From the NCBI GenBank assembly GCA_049999805.1, contig JBNGIO010006345.1, forward strand, positions 190,460 to 254,459: a stretch of 64,000 nucleotides of DNA, read 5' to 3'. This DNA comes from Folioceros fuciformis (lineage: Eukaryota; Anthocerotophyta; Anthocerotopsida; Anthocerotales). The notes beneath the pieces are model-generated. The model did not search any database. It was not told the DNA's origin and worked only from the letters and a program-made list of their open reading frames with translations. Positions 11,635 through 20,410 of this stretch are shown piece after piece. Numbering within the stretch: position 1 is the first letter of the stretch; the number at the start of each line of letters is the position of its first letter. Made by a program: the position numbers and the translations under genes.

Positions 11635-12022
11635 GGCGGCGTAGTGGGAAGGTGCAGCATGCAAGATGGAAGGAAGTAAAGCAACGCGAGGCGCAAAGTG
11701 TATTCTGAATCACGACGGAGAGTAAGGCTGGATCTGAGCGGTGGCTATGGCGAGCATTGCCCTACATACATAGGGAAACGCCAAGGAAGTAAGGAGCGCT
11801 GGCTGGCTTCATTTTTGCCTTCACATGGTGACCGGTGTAAGGAACTAGGGCGCGTCACGCCCGCGGCAGCAGCGTCCTTGGACCTGGTGGAATTTGTATG
11901 TAGTGGAATAATGTCGGGCCCGAGATGTTTGCAGCGGGCCAGTCCCATGGGAAGAAGCGGCTGGGACCGGCGCGGCGCCAGCTCCAGGCTGCTGTGACTG
12001 CAGCGCCGGTACGGTGCGGGAG
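11635..12022. promoter_or_regulatory. Bidirectional promoter region, STE24 / JTB-like gene
   Basis: About 390 bp, GC-rich toward the right, lie between the divergent ATGs of STE24 (minus) and the JTB-like gene (plus). Both promoters must fit here. No TATA box is evident. Confidence 0.5.
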
Positions 12023-12703
12023 ATGGCGGGTTCCAGGAAGCCGTCGGCTCTTCTGCTGGTTCTGCTGAGCTGTACTATTGCGGTGGCTTGCGGAGCGCCT
12101 TTGGATGCTGGAGGCGGCGAGAAGGGCCGGGGTGAGAAGGACGTGGTGTACAAGGAAAAGCATGGGAACAGCACGTACCACTGCGCACCCGCGGGGTCGT
12201 GCCTTCCCTGCACCTCTTCCGAAAGGAATGACGACAACTACGCTTGCACCAGGACAGGTTACCACCAGTCGTGGAAATGCACCGAGATCCTGTCCTCTGA
12301 GGTGCGGATGAGGAGCGAGGGAGCCAAGGAACGGGGCCGGAGCGGGTCGGCCAAGAACGTGGGTGACGATCAGGTCGCGAAGGGGGAAGCAGGACGCAGG
12401 AAGCTGCTGATGCACGAAGAGGTGCCAAGCATCCGGACAGGAGACCAGCTTGAGCACAGATCAGCACGGGAGCGGCACGGGGAGAGCTTGTCTGCCGACC
12501 CTGCCAAGCCTGCTGCTGGGTACTATGTCTTCAAGAGCTGCATACCACCCGCTGGCGACGAGGAGAGGCTGAGCGTGCTCGGATTCGAGATGATGATGCT
12601 CGCTTTGCTTGCTGTCTGTGGCCCTTTCGTGCACTACAGAAAGAAGAAACAGTTCTCTGCTGCCGCCAGATCGTCTGCTGTGCTTTCGAATTCACGCTTC
12701 TGA
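12023..12703 (+). CDS. JTB-like type I membrane protein (conserved plant family)
   Basis: A single exon of 226 aa. A signal peptide covers about residues 1-25 (ALLLVLLSCTIAVACGAP). A cysteine-rich luminal motif follows at about 54-86, with the signature CLPCTSSERNDDNYACTRTG and then YHQSWKC. A charged linker comes next, then a second short conserved block (YYVFKSCIPPAGDEERLSVL), a membrane helix at about 184-204 and a basic cytosolic tail ending NSRF. The PC-x-TGY-C pattern recalls the animal JTB protein. Uncharacterised plant proteins of this layout also end in NSRF. It probably resides in the secretory pathway; its function is unknown. The ATG at 12023 was chosen because it opens directly into the signal peptide. 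Confidence 0.8.
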   Translation: MAGSRKPSALLLVLLSCTIAVACGAPLDAGGGEKGRGEKDVVYKEKHGNSTYHCAPAGSCLPCTSSERNDDNYACTRTGYHQSWKCTEILSSEVRMRSEGAKERGRSGSAKNVGDDQVAKGEAGRRKLLMHEEVPSIRTGDQLEHRSARERHGESLSADPAKPAAGYYVFKSCIPPAGDEERLSVLGFEMMMLALLAVCGPFVHYRKKKQFSAAARSSAVLSNSRF

Positions 12704-13628
12704 TTTGAATATTAGCAAGCTGATAGATCTGGACGAAGTTGAGACCAAGCATAGCACGGAATGGCATGATTCCGGTTTCAGAGTTGTGCATGGAGCAGTC
12801 CTTTGCGGCCGTCTGTCACCCGACTCTTGCTTCCCCGTGACACTTTTTAAGCTTGCAGTGGAGATCAGTAGGGGCATTGCTGGCCAACAGCTGCCGTCGG
12901 ACATTGTTTACTTTCTTAGCCTTTGCTGCAAGGAGAAATTTGTTGTACCGACATGCCGATGGAATTAGGACGACGGATACCTTGCAAATCCTAGTGCACA
13001 CTCTCCAGTCTTCTGATTGTGTCCCGGACGTGCAAACTGAGTTGGCTCAGGGTCGTACATTTTGCTATTTGCAACTGTAACATATTCACACAACATGTGC
13101 CATAGGTTCATCCAAATGGTGCACTTCCTTTGTATAGTGGCGATACCTGCAGCTATGGCGTGCTAGACAACAAGAAAACCGACCTAAACACGAAATCAAA
13201 TTTCGGTCGCATGGAATTCGAAGGGAAAACAAAAAAGAAAGAGCAGGGAAAGAGTAGCAGGATGGGACATTATCAGGATGTAGCAGGTTGACAACTACAC
13301 TTCCTCTACTTGTTGCTTGCAGTCGGTGGAAAGTGACTTTGTACACAAGAAAGAGGACAAAGGCTGCCTACCAACATCGAAACCCTGGAGATATGTTGAT
13401 GGCCGAATTTTAGTGACGAGAGACACCAGGAGGCGAGACCAAGAAAAAAAAGAAGCACAACGCAACACAAATTGTGGAAAACAAGAGCAATAAATTGAGC
13501 AGACATCTGGGGCAAACTCCCTGCTGCTGGCTCAGACTGATACTCAAATTTCGTTCTCAGGCCAAGTCCGGGTACCTTCCTCCCCTTCCCCCTTCCCTTT
13601 CCTAGTGTACAACGCGTCCTTGACTGCT
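12704..13628. other. Convergent intergenic region
   Basis: This is the 3' flank of the JTB-like gene and of the LysM gene. Only short open frames occur on either strand, and none shows a recognisable motif. I see no repeat or RNA gene. Confidence 0.4.
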
Positions 13629-14135
13629 TCACTTGGGCACGGTGATGCTCTCCCCGGCCACGATGCTGTCGCCAGTGATGGCGTTCACAGATCTCAGAGC
13701 ATCCACAGTCGTGTTGAACTTAGCAGCCAGGCTCCACAGAGTGTCGCCCTTGCTGACCTCGTAAATCTTGGTGGCCTTGAACTTGTAGATCTTGGACGGC
13801 GATTTCTTCAGAGAAGAAGACGGGACCGCAGTCGGCGCGTCATCTCCCAGGCTCCCCTCAGGCACCTTCCCCACATCCAGCGGCGCGTCACCCGAGTCCG
13901 ACAGCCCGGACTCCAACCCTAGGCTCTCCTCCTGGATCTTCTTGGGCTTGAAGCTCCTGTAGAGACTCCAGGCAATGCCGGAGGCCACAACCGCGCCGGC
14001 GGCGAGCGCAATGGTCTCATCCTTCTTCTTACCGGGCTTGTCTGGCTTGTCGGGCTTGCCAGCCGCATGCTTGACGGGAGGAGCGACCGTTGGCCCCTTC
14101 TTCACACCTCCGTTGGCTCCCGCGGGCGCCGACAT
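13629..14135 (-). CDS. Membrane-anchored single-LysM protein
   Basis: A single exon of 168 aa. The N-terminus is rich in Lys, Pro and Gly (KPDKPDKPGKKK). It is followed by a short hydrophobic segment at about residues 41-59 (TIALAAGAVVASGIAWSLY), an acidic and serine-rich linker, and one LysM domain at about 124-167. That domain has the typical YEVSKGDTLWSLAAKFNTTV start and a SITVPK end. There is no signal peptide, so the segment is more likely a tail or internal anchor than a secretion signal. This resembles small intracellular plant LysM proteins, not the LysM receptor kinases. The ligand is unknown. The gene is intact. Confidence 0.85.
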   Translation of the reverse strand: MSAPAGANGGVKKGPTVAPPVKHAAGKPDKPDKPGKKKDETIALAAGAVVASGIAWSLYRSFKPKKIQEESLGLESGLSDSGDAPLDVGKVPEGSLGDDAPTAVPSSSLKKSPSKIYKFKATKIYEVSKGDTLWSLAAKFNTTVDALRSVNAITGDSIVAGESITVPK

Positions 14136-14339
14136 CGCGATCTCGCCTGTCTCGCAGCCTCAGCTTCCACACTAGCCCCGACCAGTGCAAGCGCCGCAAC
14201 AGCTAAGTCTACATGGGTGACGCGAATCGGGCCAGGCCAATGCCATGCTCTATGGGGCCGACGTGTATGTATCTGTGCCCCTCCACATACACTCCACTCC
14301 GGGTAACACGTACCTATCTACTACATCCTCAGCTATCGG

Positions 14340-14342
<3 letters not shown>

Positions 14343-14386
<44 letters not shown>
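14343..14386. repeat. (AT)n microsatellite
   Basis: A perfect AT dinucleotide run of 44 bp in the spacer upstream of the LysM gene. Confidence 0.98.
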
Positions 14387-14389
<3 letters not shown>

Positions 14390-14712
14390 ATAATACTGAC
14401 TGATAAGTAAGATGTATAACATTAGATATAATAGAGTAGTTAAGCTATCATTTTATCAAACTGGAACTCTAAGCATTTGCTACACACCTGCTGCACCTCC
14501 GCTTGTATTCATTTTTTTTCATTTCATTTTGCATTTAAATTTTTATAGATTAGATAATCACATGTATAGGCATATGGATTGCATGTGTGTGAGTGAATGC
14601 AAGCAAATTTTTAGTTTAGACTCAAGATAAAAACATCATCAATATATTTGATTTGGATCCTTATGATTTAGGGTTTGGTTATTGATTGAACATGTTCCTT
14701 GTTTGGTTTGGT

Positions 14713-14876
14713 TTGAATCCTTTTTGGTCAGGATTACATTGGTGAGTTGAGTAAATGCGCAGTTTGATTGAACATTATGGATTACAACATTTTGGTTTGA
14801 ATCCTTTTTGGTCAGGATTACATTGGTGAGTTGAGTGAATGCCCAATTTGATTGAACCTTATGGATTACAACATTG
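14713..14876. repeat. 84-bp tandem duplication
   Basis: Two adjacent copies contain CCTTTTTGGTCAGGATTACA followed by TTGGTGAGTTGAGT and a run ending GGATTACAACATT. They differ at a few positions. The copy starts at 14719 and 14803 set the period at 84 bp. Confidence 0.9.
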
Positions 14877-15007
14877 ACTGTGACTACATGTGTGCACATA
14901 TGTTGCTGAATATGCAGCCACAATACTTGCAGCAAGGTGTGGAGATGGTGCACATAGTATTTCTATCCATCGTGTTTGTGATTGAACAAAATGATGTAAC
15001 GCACAAG

Positions 15008-15420
15008 GACTTCAAGAGTATACTCTCCAACAAAGTGTTAGATCTTCAAGAGTATACTATGGGACAGAGTGTTCAAATAGGAATTGTGCCTATTAGATCT
15101 TCAAGAGTATACTATAGGACAAAGTGTTTAAATAGGATTGTGCCTGTTAGATCTTCAAGAGTGTACTATGGGAGAGAGTGTTCAAATAGGATTGTGCCTC
15201 TTAGATCTTCAAGAGTGTACTATGGGACTGAGTGTTCAAATAGGATTGTGCTTGTTAGATCTTCAAGAGTGTACTATGGGACAAAGTGTTAGATCTTCAA
15301 GAGTATACTATGGGACAAAGTCTTCAAGAGTATACTTTGGGACGAAGTGTTCAAATAGGATTGTGCCTGTTAGATCTTCAAGAGTATACTATAAGACAGA
15401 GTATTCAAATAGGATTGTGT
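15008..15420. repeat. 54-bp minisatellite, about seven units, some truncated
   Basis: The unit holds GATCTTCAAGAGTATACTAT, then GGGACAAAGTGTTCAAATAG and GATTGTGCCTGTTA. Full units are 54-55 bp, and a few are shortened by internal deletion. Because 54 is divisible by three, some frames stay open, giving the illusory repeat peptide RSSRVYYGTKCSNRIVPV. I see no reason to call it coding. Confidence 0.92.
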
Positions 15421-15826
15421 CCGGATCACTATGGGACTATTGTGACTCCTAAGCAATGCTACGATATATGGTATGAAGATGCAAATGATATAATACTTGT
15501 ACTCACAGAGCTTGCTATGGAATAAAAAGAGTTGCTGACAAAAGGTATTCCCAGTCTTCACCCAATCAAACTTGCCCAAACAGTCTAACAGAAAACCTAA
15601 TAATATTGTTTGTGTGTGCAACGCCGGAGTGATCTAGGCTGCTGTGTTGCTTCACCTACTCCACCACCTGCTTCCAAACAGACCTTGCCACTGGCTCCTC
15701 GCTGCCGCGAGATCTTCGAACCGGACAGGGTACGCTCCAGAGGCTGGTGTCGTGCTCACGAGCTTCCGCCATAATTATCCTAAGATTTACGTTATTGCCG
15801 TCACAACTATAGAAGCCCTTATCAAA
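15421..15826. other. RPL32 upstream region
   Basis: Unique sequence between the minisatellite and RPL32. A short stretch after 15525 reads KELLTKGIPSLHP in one frame, which could be transposon debris but is too short to assign. The right part is the RPL32 promoter. Confidence 0.35.
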
Positions 15827-15835
15827 TTAGGGTTT
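15827..15835. promoter_or_regulatory. Telo-box (TTAGGGTTT / AAACCCTAA)
   Basis: A perfect inverted telo-box lies about 100 bp upstream of the RPL32 ATG. Telo-boxes are a known promoter element of plant ribosomal-protein and translation genes, so the position supports a role in RPL32 expression. Confidence 0.65.
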
Positions 15836-15931
15836 GCAAGGTGCGGTTTCTTTCGCCGTAGATCTGCCTTGAAGCGGAGACGTGTGTACCCTCCTAGTCT
15901 CGGTGCGGGGCGCTGCAGCGCTGCTGGAGCC

Positions 15932-16601
15932 ATGGTGACGCCGCTTGTGAAACGTGTGGTGGTGAAGAAGCGCGTCAAGAAGTTCAAGCGCATGCAGTCG
16001 GACCGCAAGATCTCTGTTAAGGTCAGTGGCTTGGATGAAATCCGCGGTGACAGGGTTCGGACTGAATTGAGTTGTTTTTGTGGTGTTGGTTCTTGTGTAA
16101 TGCCGCAAACATCTCAGGCTGAAAATGATGTACCGGTACTGTGTTCTGGTCGTCTCAGGAGAACTGGAGACGTCCCAAGGGTATCGATTCTCGGGTAAGG
16201 AGAAAGTTCAAGGGCACAACTTTGATGCCTAACATTGGTTACGGCTCCAACAAGAAGACTCGGCATGTGCTTCCCAGTGGTTTCGTCAAATTCCTTGTCC
16301 ACAACGTGAAGGAGTTGGATCTCCTGTTGATGCACAACAGGTGTGCTACGCGTAATCACGTATTTGTATTTTCGCTGCTTGCTGAGTGCCTTGTCCTAGA
16401 CGGCAGAACATTGTCATTGACTCGAGGTTTGGTCGCTTTGTGGAGGGCTGACCAGTGTATGCGATGTGCAGGAAGTACAGTGCGGAAATTGCCCACAACG
16501 TCTCGACTGCCAAGAGGAAGGCCATTGTCGAAAGGGCCCAGCAGTTGAATGTTGCTGTGACCAATGCCTCTGCTCGTCTTCGCAGCCAAGAGGATGAATA
16601 G
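15932..16601 (+). CDS. RPL32: 60S ribosomal protein L32 (eL32), three exons
   Basis: Exons are 15932-16021, 16159-16340 and 16472-16601, with GT-AG introns and matching phases. They give 133 aa, the normal eL32 length. Diagnostic blocks are [40 protein letters not shown] and [18 protein letters not shown]. The protein is a structural part of the large cytosolic ribosomal subunit. The start [20 protein letters not shown] is typical. The gene is intact and carries a telo-box upstream. Confidence 0.97.
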
Positions 16602-17092
16602 GCATGTCTGCTAAGCCAGCAGTTTTGACTAGAACATAATTTTGTCCTGTCCGGGTACCCCATAACCTTTATGTGGGAACGATTCTATCCCATTTGATCT
16701 TTCAAAGGTTGTATGACAGGCCTTTGGCTTTCATGAGAGGCAGCTGAATGGCTGGTGTTTGGTTTTCGCCAACTTGGATTGTCTTGTTCACCAACTCAAG
16801 TCCTTATGAGAAGCGGAACGTGTGAACCCCAAGCCTGACTGTCCTAACACTTCCCAGGTCTTTTTGTCTCTCTATCGGGTCCCCAGGTGTATCGTGAATT
16901 CAATCGTTCTGAACCAGCGTTTCTTACGGGTCTTCTTGCGTTTGAGCCGTTGACGGACAAAGGCTTTCGTGCCAAAGCTATGACCTTGAACCCTAAACCC
17001 TATCTGATTGGTGCCTTCGCGCGCCAGTGACAAAGTGCTGCCCCTGATAGGGGTATGGAGGGGGGACACAGCACAACGGTGAGGAGGGCGGC
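16602..17092. other. Spacer between RPL32 and the maturase gene
   Basis: It contains the RPL32 3' UTR and the promoter and 5' UTR of the maturase gene. An AACCCTAAACCC stretch near 16990 is telo-box-like. Nothing else is recognisable. Confidence 0.4.
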
Positions 17093-18883
17093 ATGGGAAA
17101 GAATCCAATTCTTCCTTCCTTGTCTTTGTTCCGTTTGAGGCAACAGGTGGGAAATGTGATCAAGGTGCTGTTGACACCAGGACGGTCCTACTCACAATCT
17201 GCGGATGTGTCAAGTAGGCCCCTTTCGTTTCCAGATGTTACCGGCAACGGCAGCGGCAGCGGCAGCAGACAAGTTGCTCGCCCTGGTCGACAGTGGATGG
17301 GGAGCTGGGAGCTTGACTCAAGCTCGTCGCCACGCCCCGGAAGGATGGAGGACAGGTTGAGGATGAATTCCTCGGAGGAGCCGTGGGTTAGGTCACACCG
17401 GGGGTATTATGGTAGGCATTTCATTTACTGCAAGAAGAATCCAAGCATGATTCAGAGCGTGTTCCCAAAAGAGAACTGGCAGAACCTATGCTGGTCGAAT
17501 TGCACGAAAAGCGGTCTGGATCATGCGGACAGGATTCTTGATGATCCGTTCTGGACCCCTGATGCTCACGATGAGAGGGTGCAGGCCAAGCTGCGCAGGG
17601 TTCTTGAGGAGATTTATGACCCAGAATTTCTGGAGTGCTCGCACGGGTTTCGTCCAGGCTTCTCTCAGCTCACTTGTTTGAGGCAGGTGAGACGTGATTA
17701 TCAAGGCACTGTGTGGTTTATCGCGGTGGAGCTGTCAAAGCACCTCTCCACATTAAGGTATCCGGTGGTGCTGGGGCTGATCAAGCGAAAAATTCGCGAT
17801 TCCCAGTTCCTTTCCTTGGTTGACAGAGGGTTGAAAGGGGAGATGCTGATCACCAGCGTTAAGGCAGGGGCTTCTGCGGAGTTGATGAGGAGCTGTGCTC
17901 CTATTCTGACAAACATAGTGCTGCATGAGCTGGACAAGTTTTGCATGCGTTTAAAGCGCATTATAGATAGAGGGAAGCTGATTGATGGCAGAATACTGTC
18001 ATGGAAGACGGTGGATGCAGCAACCACGGCTCCCTTTCCTGGTTTGCCATCTGATGGGAATGAGACTAAGCTGACCAAGTTTGGACCTGCCAAGGTACTT
18101 CAGGATTCTTACTCCCGGCGGTTTCATTATGTACGTTTCGGGAATGAGGTTCTGTGCGGGGTAGTAGGCCCGCATGCCCTTGCTGACCGTTTGGTTGCAC
18201 TTTTGATCCGATTTCTCAAAGTACGCCTTCACCTTGATCTAACTGAGGATGATTTTGAAATCACCCGGGCTAAGGGAGAGAAGATTCCTTTCCTTGGGTA
18301 TCTTATTGGCAGAAATCCTGACTTTGCTGAGAAGTTGGTCCACGTTGAGGATGGGAAGAAAAGGGTCGACAAGGTGTTGAAGCCGGGTAAATTGACTCTC
18401 ATTGTTGACAAAGATAAAGTTGTTCGCAGATTGGCCGAGAAAGGCTTTTGCACCAAAGGGGGTGAACCGAGGCCCAACTTTCGGTATTTCCAGATGGCAC
18501 AGAGTGAGTCTGTTTCTAAGATTGGGGCAATACTGAAGGGACTTGCTGAGTATTATCACCTGGCAGAATCAAAGAAACGGGCCATTCTCTACTTCAACTG
18601 GATCATGCGTTCTTCCCTTGCTAAAACATTTGCTGCCAAGTTCAAGTTGAGGAGCCAGAGGAAAGTTTACAAACGTGGGACCCGGGACTTATCTAGGCCC
18701 ATCGCACGGCAGACTGCAAGTAAGAAGAAGAATGTCTACATACCGGAGTCTGAGAAACCTCACAATCAGAAAGGTAAAATGCATGGCAGGAGGATGCAAG
18801 GCCTACCTTTCACCCGGAGCCGATTGATACCTGGACCTGACACAAAGCCCATGCCTCGAGACTGGAAACCCGTGGGCAGGTAG
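17093..18883 (+). CDS. Nucleus-encoded group II intron maturase, reverse-transcriptase site lost
   Basis: A single exon of 596 aa. Residues 1-40 are basic and serine-rich with few acidic residues, like a mitochondrial presequence. The RT-like domain spans about 130-430: LRRVLEEIYDPEFLECSHGF, with HGFRPG at 184-189, is typical of group II RTs. The catalytic positions are gone. The first-aspartate motif reads AVELSKHL (211-218), the TPQG-like motif reads GASAELMR (259-266) and the YADD box reads VRFGNEVL (347-354). Maturase domain X (about 460-540) is well kept: FRYFQMAQ, GAILKGLAEYY and SSLAKTFAAKFKLRS. No HNH endonuclease is seen. It probably helps splice mitochondrial group II introns after gene transfer to the nucleus. 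The target is unknown. Confidence 0.87.
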   Translation: MGKNPILPSLSLFRLRQQVGNVIKVLLTPGRSYSQSADVSSRPLSFPDVTGNGSGSGSRQVARPGRQWMGSWELDSSSSPRPGRMEDRLRMNSSEEPWVRSHRGYYGRHFIYCKKNPSMIQSVFPKENWQNLCWSNCTKSGLDHADRILDDPFWTPDAHDERVQAKLRRVLEEIYDPEFLECSHGFRPGFSQLTCLRQVRRDYQGTVWFIAVELSKHLSTLRYPVVLGLIKRKIRDSQFLSLVDRGLKGEMLITSVKAGASAELMRSCAPILTNIVLHELDKFCMRLKRIIDRGKLIDGRILSWKTVDAATTAPFPGLPSDGNETKLTKFGPAKVLQDSYSRRFHYVRFGNEVLCGVVGPHALADRLVALLIRFLKVRLHLDLTEDDFEITRAKGEKIPFLGYLIGRNPDFAEKLVHVEDGKKRVDKVLKPGKLTLIVDKDKVVRRLAEKGFCTKGGEPRPNFRYFQMAQSESVSKIGAILKGLAEYYHLAESKKRAILYFNWIMRSSLAKTFAAKFKLRSQRKVYKRGTRDLSRPIARQTASKKKNVYIPESEKPHNQKGKMHGRRMQGLPFTRSRLIPGPDTKPMPRDWKPVGR

Positions 18884-20410
18884 GTTAGCAATCACGGGGG
18901 ATTGCCTCCACGACGGCACTTGTGACCAAACTGTAAAGCTTGTTCCAGCTGCCCAAGCCGCCCTCGGAAACCAATGGCCTTCCTACGTGGCAACTTCTCT
19001 CAATCTTTGTGCTCGCACGCTTTTTCGCAAGTGCGTGGTTATATCTCTTACCCCTCCCCACCCTCTTGGAGCAATTTCGTAGTCGCTTTTGTCTTGTGAC
19101 ACTAACGGAGGGCATGTGAGTTCCGATGGCTGCTGTTCGATGTTCCTCTTTGGCTCAGTTCTAGCACGCATTAACCAATGGCATATGGTTGTGTGTTGAA
19201 CAGGGGTCCGCTAGGTTCAACCCAACAGAGGATTAACGTGCTTTGTACAACCAGAGAACGTGTTATGCCAGAGCAGTGGAAGGTATGATTAGTGGCCCTG
19301 ATGGTAGAGACCAAATTCTCGCACATTTTGAGAAGGTAGCAATGAGTCACCACTATTCGTGTGGGTTGTGATGGAAGCAACCATTCTAGTTTGAGACCGC
19401 CTATAGAATGCAACGTCCCGTTCGTTTTGTCCTGTACGTTCAATGACAACTTCACAGAAATCGCGGATTCAAACCACGATTCCGAACTAAAACTCTAATT
19501 CAATCGGTAAACAACCGAGCCCAATGGACAAATCGGTTTTCTCCATTTTCCGATTCGCGGGAAACGGAGCACTCGTCCGACATCTCGGATACTCGTACCC
19601 AACCAGTTTTGACCGTTTTAGCCATTGTAATGGGTGGGCATCAAAGGACTCTAGAGTACACCCTTCCAGGAGTGCTTCAAAAAAGTCTAGTCATGGATCC
19701 TACATACAATATCTTCCATGCCCCCCACTGCAGCCCTTCATTCGAGGCCAAAGCAGGTATGTTCAAAACCTAGTAGAATATTCTTTATGTGTGCAACGCA
19801 GGGGATTAGGAGCCAAGGATTAGGGTTTGAAAGCTTGTGGCCATTTTCGGATGCTGCCGAAAGGAGAGGTTCGTGACCCAAAGAAACGGGGGGGCGGGAC
19901 GCAGCTTCGCTGTAGAATCAGCCATGGCTACGCCTGGTTGTGTAAAGAGCTCTTTTTTCTTAACTGTCGTCCCTGAAATGTCCGCACAAAATGAAAAGAC
20001 GTTCCACTGCCTACTGTCTGTCCGGTGGCCTTTCTACTACAACTGTCATCAATCTCGCCACCGGTTAGGATAGTTTCGGTGCAACGTGAACCGAACCGGG
20101 GGATTGCAAACTGTGATGACCAGATGTCATCTTAGCAGAGACAAAATGTCTTGTCCTGGTGGCAGACACCGTAAGTGAAGACTCAGGTGCAGAAAACGGA
20201 GGGGCTCGCTGTCTTGTTCCTGAGCGCGATGGTTAGTTAGCTCAGTAAGGGGAGCTCAGACTGATCTGGAATCCTCTCCTAACCCGATCATACTCTTGAA
20301 CACGCAGCAGCTGGCAGTAATTGACCTACAATCAGACAGTGTCGTATGAGTCTACAGTGGACTGGATGCAGGCAACAAACAACGTGAAAAGGAGTGTGCA
20401 TGTGTGCACG
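18884..20410. other. Convergent intergenic region, maturase / SAM50
   Basis: 1.5 kb without a recognisable gene. Open frames on both strands are short and show no family motif. No tandem repeat or RNA gene stands out. Confidence 0.4.

Noticed and set aside
15008-15452. Repeat protein RSSRVYYGTKCSNRIVPV
   Set aside because: It is produced by the minisatellite; the frame breaks where units are truncated.
20228-20300. tRNA-like stretch (TAGTTAGCTCAGT...)
   Set aside because: No matching acceptor stem or T-loop could be folded.
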